Source: Fratercula arctica (Eukaryota > Chordata > Aves > Charadriiformes > Alcidae). Taken from it: a DNA stretch of 64,000 nt. Under the pieces are notes generated by a model that saw nothing but the letters and a program-made list of their open reading frames with translations, was not told the DNA's origin and ran no database searches. Below are positions 10,338 to 20,838 of this stretch, piece by piece. Positions within the stretch are counted from its first letter, which is position 1. The number at the start of each line of letters is the position of its first letter. Made by a program: the position numbers and the translations under genes. Where the stretch lies: positions 69,581,521 through 69,645,520 of the forward strand of contig CANTUZ010000001.1 of the NCBI GenBank assembly GCA_947846985.1, written 5' to 3'.

Positions 10338-13300
10338 CTAGGGCACTTCTTGTGCTGTAGCTGGATGAGGAGCAAGAGCAACACATCTCAGAGATGCCTG
10401 GAAAGAAAATAAACAAACAAACCCAGGCTCAGAGCCTCCAATGAATTTCCATCTGAAACATCAAGAAAACCCCAAAAGCTTAATTTGATACTACGCTGGG
10501 CTGGAGTTCAAATAAACACAAGAATTCAAAGCTGGAAGCATGAAAGATGCCCAGTACTGGAGAAAGAAAGGAAGGAGCTCTTACCTTCCACCAGCGAAAA
10601 GCTACAGGGGCTTCCTTTTCTGATTTTTGCCCCAAATCCTAAGTGCAATGAAGAAAGAAGGAAAGCTAACAGGATCAGAGGCAAAATCATCCAAGATCCA
10701 AAAAAATTAAAACTGAGGAGCTGTAACATCCAAGTTTGTGCAGGGAGTACAGAGCACGGGTTCCTGAATACACAACTGAATGGCTAGGGCAGAGAAAATA
10801 AGCAAATGCAAGTTACTGGCAAATGCCAGCACTCCATTTTAGCAAAATTAGCATGTGCTTAATTTTATTTTAATTGATTTTGATGACTCTGCTTTTTATT
10901 TTCATTTTTTACTAATGCTTCAGTAGCTTGTAAGCCATCTTCTGTACACATTTAAAAACAGATAATGCACGGCTTCCATTTAGTCTGCTCATTAGTTTAA
11001 GAATTTCAGGAGACGCTATTCCAAAGCAAAAGGAAAAAAAAAGAAAACCAACATTTCTCCATTATGTGAACAAGCCTGTAGCTAAGAGAGATTTAATCTA
11101 CTTAATTATACTGTTTGCCACTTGCATTTATAGTTAGCATTGAAACCAGTGGGTGAAATTCAACAAGAAGCAGCAAGCGAGAAAAAGCGAACAGTCCGGT
11201 TGACTGCTATATGAAAATCTTCAAGATCCACCCTTAGCTTCAGTAAAAGCAATTCAAAATGATCAGGAAAACCAGCTAGTGTGAATTAAAAGTAGATAAC
11301 TCCAGCTCTCCGGTCTTCATTTTCATGTTCATCGCAGGCAGAAGTTAATTTGGTTTACTTTTACGACTCCCATGAATGTGTCACACACTCAGTGATAAGT
11401 ACACACTTAATAATGACAAGTTTTAGCTCTGCCTCGAGACAGAAATCATTCAAAGCATGGGCGAGTCTGTGCCAATAGGTTCCAAGCAAACAAACTAGAA
11501 GATACATGATATGCTTAAATCAAGTCTGATTTTTTGAGGGAATTCACTTAAAAAGGAGGCCTTCGGGCTACGTTTCTCTAGGCTGCCCTGTGGAAGATAC
11601 CCGAGAGACAGCGGGTCAGAAACACAGCAGAGAGGACAGACGAGCCCCAGCGAGGAACCAAGATGGAGGTCTGCAAGTCCAGCTTGGCATGGCCACCCTG
11701 GGGAACCATACCATGCTATGGCTTTGGCAGAGCCCGAGGAGATAGAAGGTAACGACTGCAAACAAACATGAGAATTTTTACTGGTGGATGGGTCAATGGC
11801 AAGAGAGCTGAAGATATGGCATGTAGGTGCAGGTACAGCCTTATCTTTCGTCCCTTCCTCCACATCAGACCTTCAGCGCTCCCAACAATGATGACTCCAT
11901 TCATCTCAGAAAAGAGGATCTCAAGCGAGAATACCTAATAAATTCAAGTATTGTTAGGATTTCATTTCCCCCAGCTAGAATCACCTCATGAATGATGAGC
12001 AAAGCCTTTCTTTCTTCAATCAAGATTACCTGATACTGGATCGCATGTGACACTCACACGGCCGCTGCCCAGGTAGGAGTGACAAGCAATCAAAAATCAA
12101 CCACGAGGGAGGAGGGGGAAAACCAACAGAGCTTCCTTCCTAATATCTCTGCTTGCTTTAAACATCAAAACTCAGACAAAGAAATCTCTCATGGATATAC
12201 CATGACCTAAAGAAGTGACACTCATTCCAGAAAGCTGGAAGCCATAGAAAAAGGGGGGGGAAGAAAAAAAGAAAGGGATTGCTTCCAGTACCACCATAAC
12301 CCTCACACAGGATGCCTGCCTAGCCACTACTAGGAAGCCAACACGTGACGGCAAGCCATTAGAGCAGACAAGCCCAGGAAACAAATGTGCACACAGGAGA
12401 TTATAAGGACGAGGGAATTCCAGCATTTAGCAATCCCAGCTACCACCACAACCCGCCTATGTGCTCTTTACAGAGGAGAGTCTCTCTTCAGAACGCCAAA
12501 TTTCATGCCTAATGGGAAAAAAAAGAGTTGTGTCAACAGTGTCAGTGACTTATTGCCAATACAAGATTAAGATAATTTGGTTCCTCAAAGTTAGATTTAA
12601 AGAGGGCTTATCCATTTAATGATGCCATTAATGAGAGTTAACAACACTTCTTTACACCGCAGTTAGACACAGGCACCTCCAGGACTGGACTCTACTTGTC
12701 CTTCCCACCACTTCGGCCATGACTTTGGTCAACATTCAAATACAGGTACCTCAAATTTGTCCCAACGTTCAAAGGCAGGGAAAAAAACAAATTTCTGTAT
12801 TGTTTGTCTGCTGCAATACGTGAAACATGCAAGGCGCTTCCCAAATCTACAAAACCAAGATACTTAAGGCCCTTGAAATGAAAAGGCACAATAACAAAAA
12901 ATTTAAAACTTAAGAAACAAATATCTATTAAATGCAAAACTCTTTAGCAAACCATAAGCTCTCAGCCAAACTACTTCCAAAACTAGCAGCTGTGCCAGAG
13001 GACCTCCACACACATAAATTATTTGTGGAGAAATTTCTATATACATTTAGATGTTAGCATTGCTCCCATTTTTCCTTCAATTCATGCATTCAGTGACAGT
13101 CTGACCCAAACAGCATCTGTATTTCTACCCTTATGACCACTTCCCTAAATCTTCCCAGTTTGCAAATGCTTCTTTCAACTCTTTTCAAGCCACATCCTGC
13201 AAAGCCTGCTACTACAGAAATTAGACAATGGCTTTCTTGTACCACCTTCCACTTCCTCAGAGGAAGCAGCCTTAGCATCCAGCAGATAAAGAGCATGCAC

Positions 13301-13794
13301 TTGCATCTTGTCTTTGCTCTGAAAGATAGAACATGCCAACCATCTCTTTTTCCTGTTAAACCCAATCGGTAGTTCTAACCCGCTGCTTATAAGAGAACAC
13401 AGAAGCATCAGAAAGGTCCCCCCACGGACAATGGGTTTGGGGTTGGAAGACAATGTGGAGATGGGAACACTGACAGAATCCAAGAGAGAAACTCCAAACA
13501 TTGATCCCCTACCCCACCCCCAAATCTAGTTTTCCAGCTCTGCCATGAAACCATGCTTCAAAGCCATTCAGGGAACAAAAGTTCACAAAGTGACTGATAT
13601 GCTGAGCAAACCTGAGGCACACTGAGGGAGATGCATGAATACACACAAATCTGGGATGTTTGTCATCATGAGATACTGTGAGGTGGGAGAAAGCATGTCA
13701 AGAAGAGAGGTCTGGAAGGAGATGACACATTTCCATTCCAGCCATAGACTTCCTGTGCAGTTTTGAACATGTAACTCAAATTTCCTCTGGTTTG
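10338..13794. other. Unique non-coding sequence
   Basis: No gene is recognised. The part at 10840-11130 is very AT-rich with homeodomain-like words (TTAATTGATTTTGATGAC, TCATTAGTTTAAG) and could be a regulatory element. The rest is mixed composition, with a G8 run at about 12254 and short A runs. Frames of up to 122 codons show nothing recognisable. Confidence 0.5.
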
Positions 13795-13818
13795 TTTTTT
13801 TTTTTTTTTTTTTTTTTT
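13795..13818 (+). repeat. T24 mononucleotide run
   Basis: Twenty-four consecutive T follow TTTG. I found no retrotransposed gene body or target-site duplication next to it, so it is listed as a simple repeat rather than as the tail of a processed pseudogene on the - strand. Confidence 0.9.
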
Positions 13819-14382
13819 AACTATAAAAATACGAACTAACTTTATAATTGTGTTGTCAGGCGTAATTCATTCATGTTTGTTTAAAAAAGTGCTTTGATGT
13901 TCCTGGGTAAAAGCCGCTATAGATAGATCACATATTAAGGAACAGCTAAGTATTACCAGGACTGGTGCCTTATGCGAGCATTTGCAGTTCCTCTGTGCTG
14001 AGCAGCCATTTGAGACCAGGAAACAGCAGTCAACGCTTCCAGCAGAAGCATCAGGCACATTCGGTGCCTCACCAGATCCACAGGAGAGCGGCCGACACCA
14101 CAGAAGCAAAGCAACAACATCATGGGTGCTGAGGGAAAACTGAGGAAACGGAGTCAGACTTCCCCTTCCTCCAGCCAGTGGCTGAGCCCGGACTGCCGGC
14201 ATCCTGCGGTTCAATTCGTGCGGTCTAAATATGGGTGGACTGATGCCTTGTGGGACATCCCAAAGCAGGCAGAAAACAGGACAAGATCTATTAGAGATCT
14301 GTATCCTTTTGGAGCAGATGCTATACCTCTCCTTGATGAGGAGAAGCAGAGATGAAGGTGGAGGGGAGGAGAGCATCCCACC
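13819..14382. other. Unique non-coding sequence
   Basis: No gene is recognised. A 232-codon frame on the - strand (13867-14565) crosses this stretch and the minisatellite next to it. It has no domain signature and its glycine-rich centre comes from the tandem repeat. I do not call it a gene. Confidence 0.5.
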
Positions 14383-14427
14383 GCCACCACCAGCGATGCC
14401 ACCACCAGCGATGCCACCACCAGCGAT
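14383..14427 (+). repeat. 15-bp minisatellite, three perfect units
   Basis: The unit GCCACCACCAGCGAT is repeated three times without change (14383-14397, 14398-14412, 14413-14427), after a partial CCGCC start. Because 15 is a multiple of three, every frame through it stays open and gives periodic peptides, for example P-P-P-A-M on + or G-I-A-G-G on -. This inflates the frames around it. No host gene is recognised. Confidence 0.95.
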
Positions 14428-15829
14428 GCCCCTGGTGCAGAAGCTCAAAAGCAGTGTCCAGCTGGTTGCACCCAGGTTTTGAAGGCAGTGCTGCAGTGGC
14501 CTCTGGAAGCAGGAGGAATTCCTTTGGGTTTGAGGAAGTCCCTTGACATGGCTGGAACGAAGCACACACGAGCGGCTTAACAGCAGTCACAGCTTCCCAG
14601 CCTTCATAAAAAGGCATGCCGCAAACAATGTCACAATTTGGCAGGTGGGATGAAAAAAAAGAGGCAGGCTTATTCAATAAGGCTACTGTTTACTATTTCT
14701 TCACATGAGATGAGATCCTCCACCTTTTTTAATTTTTCATTCCTACTCCAATTTAAAAAAAAAATATCTCCTACTCCTGAAAAGGTGGTGTGATTTGTTC
14801 AAGGAGTATATGCATTATAACTTTCATCCTCCAAATATTAAATGCTTTCTATGTTAAAACTGGAAAGGCAGAAAGGGGTTATGGGAAGGATTATCGTTAA
14901 TTCTTTCACTGCTCTTCAGTACAGCAAAAAGGACTGAGCAGGTTAAGACAGTCTCTAGAATAAGTAGCTATTTTATTAAAGAAAGATCTGTTGAATAAAC
15001 ATTAACAGCATTATTTGGACATCTACAAGAGACTGTAAATCCGAGATCGCTGATGTGGAGGAAATGCAGATCTTTATCTATAAGCCTGAAAGCAAAGCAG
15101 AATGAAATAGATTTCTGAATTCACTCTCTGCAGAGACATTTTGTGCTTCAGGACAAAACTCCACTGCTTCAGCACTGTCACTTCTGCACCTTGCCTGTCC
15201 CAGAGCTGGAGCTGCTGGTGTACTTTCAAACCTAAGGTGTTCTTGTTTCTAAATTTAAAAGTCACTAAATCCTCCAAAGGCTCCGTGTTTCAGGGGTGGT
15301 GAGAAAAAGACTGCCTTTAACGCAGGCCAACTCCTCCCACACTTCTCAACCGATGGCTCACTCTATGCCAAATTATTTTAAAATTCTGCAAATCCAAGGA
15401 AGAAGGTTCCAGAAACAAGGAGCAGCCCAAGGCCATGCAGCACTTTCTGCCTGCGGGGACCCTCTCCTGTTCCCCACAACCCACCTGGCATTCACCACAG
15501 GTTTAAACCCTCCTCTCAAATGCCAACTTTTGCAGGGCAGGGTAGGATCCCGAGGAACTCCTCCAAAACTAGGAGATCCTCAAATCCCTGGGTCACAAGT
15601 TATTCGACGTTGTGATGGAGGACCACCAAGCACTTCAGTGTGGCCAACCAGTCCCGTGACCCTTCAGTAGGCAGACGTCCTCGTCCACCTTCCTCCTCCT
15701 TCCCAGCTCAGCTGCAAGAGTTGCGGCTATTTAAAGAAACTGCACGACACATCCAGCACGGAGGACTTGTCACCCTCCTCCCCACCTCCTCCAGGAGGGG
15801 CAGACATTTGGCACATCATTAATTATGTC
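14428..15829. other. Unique non-coding sequence
   Basis: No gene or mobile element is recognised. The stretch 14690-14830 is AT-rich with short A runs. The part at 15400-15800 is more GC-rich, with scattered frames of at most 124 codons and no domain signature. Confidence 0.5.
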
Positions 15830-16000
15830 CTAAACTCACCTTCTGCCTGGTGCTTTGTGCACCTCTGATTCATTAGAATATTACTAAGGTACAACTGGAG
15901 ATAATCATGTCGTTAGCCGTGTTAGCAGGGCAGTTTACAAGATTATATATAATGACCATCAGTTAGAAGGGAAGCGCATCATGAATTTAACAGAACAGTT
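15830..16000. promoter_or_regulatory. Candidate conserved non-coding element
   Basis: A compact non-repetitive AT-rich stretch contains regulatory-looking words: GATTCATTAGAATATTAC near 15868, GAGATAATCATG near 15898 and ACAAGATTATATATAATGAC near 15937. It is bounded on the right by an A21 run. The call rests only on composition and word content, so it is weak. Confidence 0.2.
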
Positions 16001-16021
16001 AAAAAAAAAAAAAAAAAAAAA
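16001..16021 (+). repeat. A21 mononucleotide run
   Basis: Twenty-one consecutive A lie between CAGTT and GAGCAAC. No retrotransposed body is recognisable upstream. Confidence 0.9.
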
Positions 16022-16941
16022 GAGCAACAGTCCAATTATCTTCTCCCTACGCCGTTTCCCACCACTATAGAACAGCAGGGAGCAGCACAGTGGGTTAAAA
16101 TTGTGTTATTCTTCTCTTTGTTGGGAAAAGAGGACTAACAACTTGGACTGGAAGGCATTTAACTATCTATTTGATTAGTCATTCAACAGAATGACAAAGG
16201 TCACCAAAGCACCATCCAGTGCTAATGCATACCTGACCTCACGTCACTCGAAATTCCTCCCAGCACTCCTCTCCTCCTGTCTCTTTCCGAAGCTGGGTTT
16301 GATACCAACAACCTGCTTTTTCCCATGTCTCTTAAACTATTGGGTCTCCTGCATTTTAAAAGATGACCAAGCTTACAGCAAGACATGGTAGAGAATGCAG
16401 AAGTTACACATGCAGTATTTATAAATAACTATTTTATATCCCCCAGGTTATCTGTTTGATATTAATATGTCCAAATGCCAACAGTTAAAGCAGAGCAAGG
16501 GGAAAACTCACAGCAAAAAAAATAAAGCTACTTAAAAAAAAAAAAAAAGCAGAGGGTTGTTTTTTTTTTTTTAGTAGAACAACCATGTACTTTCAGGTTT
16601 ACACAGTTCACTCTTCCCTAGGTGATTTGAAGATCAAAGAGGATCCTAAACCTCAAAAAATGCTAGGAAAAGGAGCAGAGGTTGAGCGAGAGCCTGCCCT
16701 GGGTCTATGAGTAGAACTGACAACTCCCACATCCACAGGTTCAGCTGCAGCAAGCCAGGAATTAAATTAAGCTGTCTAGGGAGAGGCACAGATGGGAGAA
16801 ACTTCACAGCTGGTGTCTATAGCATGAGTAAATACACCCCTGCATGCAGATGTTCTGCAGGTTATTTTCAAGGTACAAAGCTGTCCATAGGAATAAATGA
16901 ACGAGGCTGGGTTTGCCAGGCAGTCTTCCTGCATCACCGAA
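16022..16941. other. Unique non-coding sequence with an A15/T13 hairpin-forming pair
   Basis: No gene is recognised. At 16534-16548 there are fifteen A and at 16560-16572 thirteen T, separated by 11 bp, so the pair can fold back on itself. The remainder is unremarkable. It ends at the left edge of the CR1 fragment. Confidence 0.55.
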
Positions 16942-17019
16942 AATCGTAGAATTGTCTAGGTTGGAAGGACCTTTCAGATCATCGAGTCCAACCATCAACA
17001 CGATGTCACCAGGTCCCAT
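16942..17019 (-). mobile_element. CR1 LINE 3' end, short fragment
   Basis: On the - strand this reads as a CR1 3' terminus: after GTTGGACTCGATGAT come CTGAAAGGTCC, the word AACCTAGACAATTCTACGAT and the end of the element. It closely matches the 3' end of the copy at 20450-20643, including the shared GAATTGTCTAGGT block (+ strand). It differs from the 3' end of the copy at 1592-2460, so two CR1 subfamilies are present. The element is truncated within about 80 bp; the 5' side fades near 17019. Confidence 0.8.
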
Positions 17020-20000
17020 GGGGAAACAGCCAAAACCAGACAGTGATGGTGTCATTCAGGCAGTGGGGAAGAAGGAAGTCTGCAGCCCACACAACTTCCC
17101 CACCAGCCACGTCCTGAGGACCTGACCCGGCATGAGGCAGAGGAAGCCGAAACCCTTCCCTATGGAGCCGCGCTCCAGGCGGATGAGAGGAGCTCACAGC
17201 ATCCCCAGAGCTTGGGCAGGCGTACACAGACACACAGGGGGAGCAGAGAGGGACCGAACGCAATGGAAACTCAACAGGAACTCTTCAATTAGGAGCATGA
17301 GGGAAGCAGAAAGCTAATTCTGCCAAAAAAAGTGGGAAGAGATAAGGCTGCAGCTGCTCCACCAGTTACCGATGTGGTCTGGGTACTGGGGGAAGCTCAC
17401 GCGGAACGCTAATTAAAGCTGGAATAACAGCCTGTTGGGACTGAATGGATTTACAAGGGCTCAGCGTGGGAGTGGAGCTTGGCGACAATTTATTCCTTAT
17501 TTATACTGCAGTACCACTCGGTGGCCTCAAATCATGACCAAAGCGGCATTGTGTTCGATACTGTTCAGCCACCCACATAGGCAAACCGCTTAGCCCAAAC
17601 AGCTTACAGGCTAATGTGCTCATTCAGGAAAGCATGAGGACGCAAGCTATCCCGGACAGCAAATACTCCCGAGAGTTAAATCCTGCCCCAATTAGGACAG
17701 AAATGCCAGCCTGGAAAAGGCCTGGCCTGAACAACTGTTGCAGCAAATTCAGCTCTTTCACCTGGCTGCGTTGTGTCCAATGCTCAGGTGCCACAAGCTC
17801 CCAGCCACTTGGTAAACTGGAAGGGAAAATGCTAGTGCTGCTAAGGATCTGTAAAAAGTTCTGTAAAGAAGTCAAAATGCAGCTGTGGTATTCCAAAAAA
17901 GGCCACAAAATTTAAAAACATATTTAAAAAAAAAAGAAAAAAAGAAACCAAAACAACCCTCCCACCAAAAAAACCACGAAAAGCAAAAAAAAACCACACT
18001 TCTTAGACAGAAACTTATATTGAAATGACTCAAGTTATATTTAGCTTAAAGTTTGTTCCTCCTGTTTCAAGGCTCAAAAAGGAGGTTTTCCGTGGCCAAA
18101 ATTTTGACTACGTTTATCAACAATGTCTCCCTATAAATGTAATTTTGTCAGGATTGCTGCAGTTCTAACCAATAGGGTCTGTGATACTATTTACTCTCCT
18201 GGTTTTAAGAAAATATTGTGAGGTTCCATTGGAGGCAGTTTCACAGGGCACTCTTCCACTGAAGGACCATTCTATAAATACAAGAATATTGCCACGTCTC
18301 AAGTGCAGTCAAAATCTCCCTAATGCCCGTTTCTCCTCTAGTTTAAAACATTTGCTATAGTCCACTGTAATAGAAAGGATTGAATTTAACCAGATGAGGG
18401 GACCTAATTACTCCCACCTCCCTCCTGATTTCCAAGGCCCAAACAAAACCACGGAGCCCAAACATTCAAAGGCATCTCTAGGGAGAAAGAGCCAGATGCA
18501 AACTTTCAGCCAAAACAGGGAAGGAAAAAAAAAAAAAAAATCAGTTAGTTTGAGGGTCTTCAGTCTGAGGCTCATAAGGGAAACTGTTTTACAACTTGAA
18601 TTACAACTTACACTAGAACCCAAAATTCACAGTATTTTCTTAGCACTTGTATATATGCCTAAATCAAATCAATAATTAAGCTTTGGGCTTATAGGATTTA
18701 CTTTGTTACAGCATCCTACTTGGCAGGGTATTTTACAGCAGCAAGTTTACATAGCAGTTCATCCATAACCACGATTCACTTCACTTTCATTAGCTTAAAG
18801 ACCAAAATCAGAAGACATTTAATTCTTCTAATTTAATATTTATAAATTAAGGCAGTAGGATCACAAGTACTGGGTTGCTAAAAGCCACTTCCATGCCAAG
18901 GAGTTCAACAAGAAAAAGTTACTGCTGCCAAGGACATCACTTTCAGGACGGCTTCACAATTAACTACCACTGTGCGGTGTGACTGGAGCTGTGCTTGAAC
19001 CCCATCAGGAGGGGAAAAAATATCTACCTTTCCCCAGGCATGTCTCAGGGAGTATTCAGTGAGGTGCCAAGGAGCTGAGAAGTAATTTGGAAAGGCTGAG
19101 GCAGACTCCTGGTCCCGTGACTTTTTCTTCTGTTACCACATCTATGGGTTTCAAAGATGGATGGATGGATGGATGGATGGCCAGATGATCTTGTAACACA
19201 GTAAGGAGGAAGAAAACAATGCCACCAAGAAGTGTGAGCAGATTAGATCACAGGCTGCTAATAAAGATCAGGAGCTCACCAGCAAAGTGGAGCTTCTCCA
19301 GCTTTTGTCCCTTTCTTGGAGAACTGCAATTAGCACCTCGCCTCTTTGCTGTGCTCATGCAATGACAATGCTTTGTGCTAGCTCTCAATCAGTAAAAGAA
19401 AAAAAAAAACCAGATAAGTAAATAAAATGTTATCTCAGCTGCAGACAATTTTATTACTACACTACTCCCCACATTTTTACTAAAAATACTGTCATTTAAA
19501 GAAATCCATTTATTCTGTCCTCAGCTATGCAAACAAATTCTGTTTTTTGAGGACAACACAAGAGTAACTTAAGCCTTTTCAAAACATGCCTCTATGAAAG
19601 CAGGCTCTCTCACTTTAGCCAGATGAACACAGGACTATTTTTCCTAGCTTGACTTCATCCTTTCAGCTGAAGCTGGGGAAACAGAAAGGTTGGTATAGTT
19701 TATGGGCAGAGCAAGTCACCTTTTTTTAATGCATAATGAAACCAAAAGGTCTAGTTTGCGAGGATTTACTTCTCTAAACATACAGGATCACCTGCAAAAA
19801 GTCACAGGTGATTTGATCACTTTCAGTAATTATCAAAAGCAGCAGATTTGGAAAAAAAAAAAAAAAGAAAAGAAAAAAATCAATCCCTAGCGAGGAAAGC
19901 AAGAGTGGTGATAATGCTCTTTCAAAGAGGTTTACTGCCTCACCCACCAAAAAAAAGTGGGTGTTTAGGAGAAGGTTGTTTTGTTTGCAGCTTCAGCCAA

Positions 20001-20449
20001 GCTGCATGAAGTTAGTTCCCATCCTTGTTTGGAGGTAAAGGAGGCAAAGCAGGGAAGCCGCTACGTGAGCAAGAGGGAACAGGCAAGAAATGGGCAAAAG
20101 CCAAGGGTAAGAAAGCATCTGAGAACATAAGTAAAGAGCAGGGTGTGGAAGCAGTGGGGACGGTAAGTCCATGTCTCTGCACCAACACCTCGCAAGTCCC
20201 TTGCTGTCAAAATAAGCCCATCTACCTTGGGCAGACCGTGCTGCTGCAAGTCACAGCTCACAGCCGCATTTCGCCCCACCGCCAGCATGCGAGTGGTTCA
20301 CACCTCGCTCACAGGAGACCTGAGCAGATGTCTGCGGGTGTGACTTCAGGATATGGCTAAAAACCCATCTAAGGGCGAGCTGCTGCCACTGGGAGCAGAG
20401 GCCTGATGGCTCCCCTCCCTACACCTCCAGCCCCCAGGCTCAGGCACAG
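17020..20449. other. Unique non-coding sequence with simple repeats
   Basis: No gene is recognised. It contains A-rich patches near 17920-18000, an A16 run at 18525-18540 and a GATG repeat (listed separately). The segment 17400-17560 has several regulatory-looking words (GCTAATTAAAGC, GACAATTTATTCC) and might be a conserved element. The frames present have no domain signature. Confidence 0.5.
19156..19180 (+). repeat. (GATG)6 microsatellite
   Basis: Six uninterrupted GATG units plus one G occupy 25 bp, followed by CCAGATGATC. It is a likely length-polymorphic tetranucleotide repeat. Confidence 0.95.
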
Positions 20450-20643
20450 CATAGAATCATAAGATCATAGAATTGTCTAGGTCGGAAGGGACCTTTCAGA
20501 TCATCAGTCCAACCATCAACTTAACACTGCCAAAACCACCGCTAAACTGTGTCCCTAAACACCCGTCCTGTAAAATCCCTCCAGGGGATGACAATTCCAC
20601 CACTTCCCTGGGTAGCCTGTTCCAAAAACCCTCAACAGTGAGA
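20450..20643 (-). mobile_element. CR1 LINE 3' end with ORF2 C-terminal tail
   Basis: Read on the - strand, this gives the CR1 ORF2 tail F-W-N-R-L-P-R-E-V-V-E, then the 3' UTR with GGTTGGACTGATGATCTG and the terminus ending CATAAGATCATAGAAT-like on the + strand at 20450-20475. The 3' end matches the copy at 16942-17019, so both belong to one subfamily. It is 5'-truncated at the W-N-R-L-P region, so it keeps only the last part of the protein and cannot move. An older CR1-like copy on the opposite strand abuts its 5' side. Confidence 0.92.
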
Positions 20644-20649
20644 GCTAGT

Positions 20650-20838
20650 GGGACATGGAAATAGGTTGCCTGAGGATGCAGCACCGTGAGACCACGGGCT
20701 ACACAAAATACCCATCAGGAACAGCCTGACAGACCAAAGTGATTCAGTCTTGTGGCACAGGGAAGGACTGGATGATCTCCTGAGACTCTTCCTAGCTCTA
20801 CTTTTATATGAATGGATTGATTTATATGAATGGATTGT
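20650..20838 (+). mobile_element. Divergent CR1-like LINE 3' end
   Basis: On the + strand the order of blocks matches a CR1 3' end, but with many changes. AATAGGTTGCCTGAGG (20660-20675) corresponds to the N-R-L-P codons, and GGACTGGATGATCTCCTGAG (20766-20785) corresponds to the G-L-D-D-L box. CTTCCTAGCTCTACTTTTAT follows, where younger copies have CTTCCAACCT. The last part is an 18-bp tandem pair at 20803-20838, in the place where CR1 usually has its short terminal repeats. This copy is clearly older than its neighbour on the - strand. The family call is reasonable, but the subfamily is unknown. Confidence 0.6.
20803..20838 (+). repeat. 18-bp tandem duplication
   Basis: TTTATATGAATGGATTG plus one base occurs twice in a row (20803-20820 and 20821-20838), with 17 of 18 bases equal. 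A CA/TA-rich stretch follows (20859-20890). The position at the end of the CR1-like copy suggests it grew from the terminal repeats of that element. Confidence 0.9.

Noticed and set aside
13795..13818. T24 run as the tail of a - strand processed pseudogene
   Set aside because: No gene-like body or target-site duplication was seen next to it.
13867..14565. 232-codon frame on the - strand
   Set aside because: No recognisable domain, overlapping frames on the + strand, and its middle is produced by the 15-bp minisatellite. No splice or promoter context.
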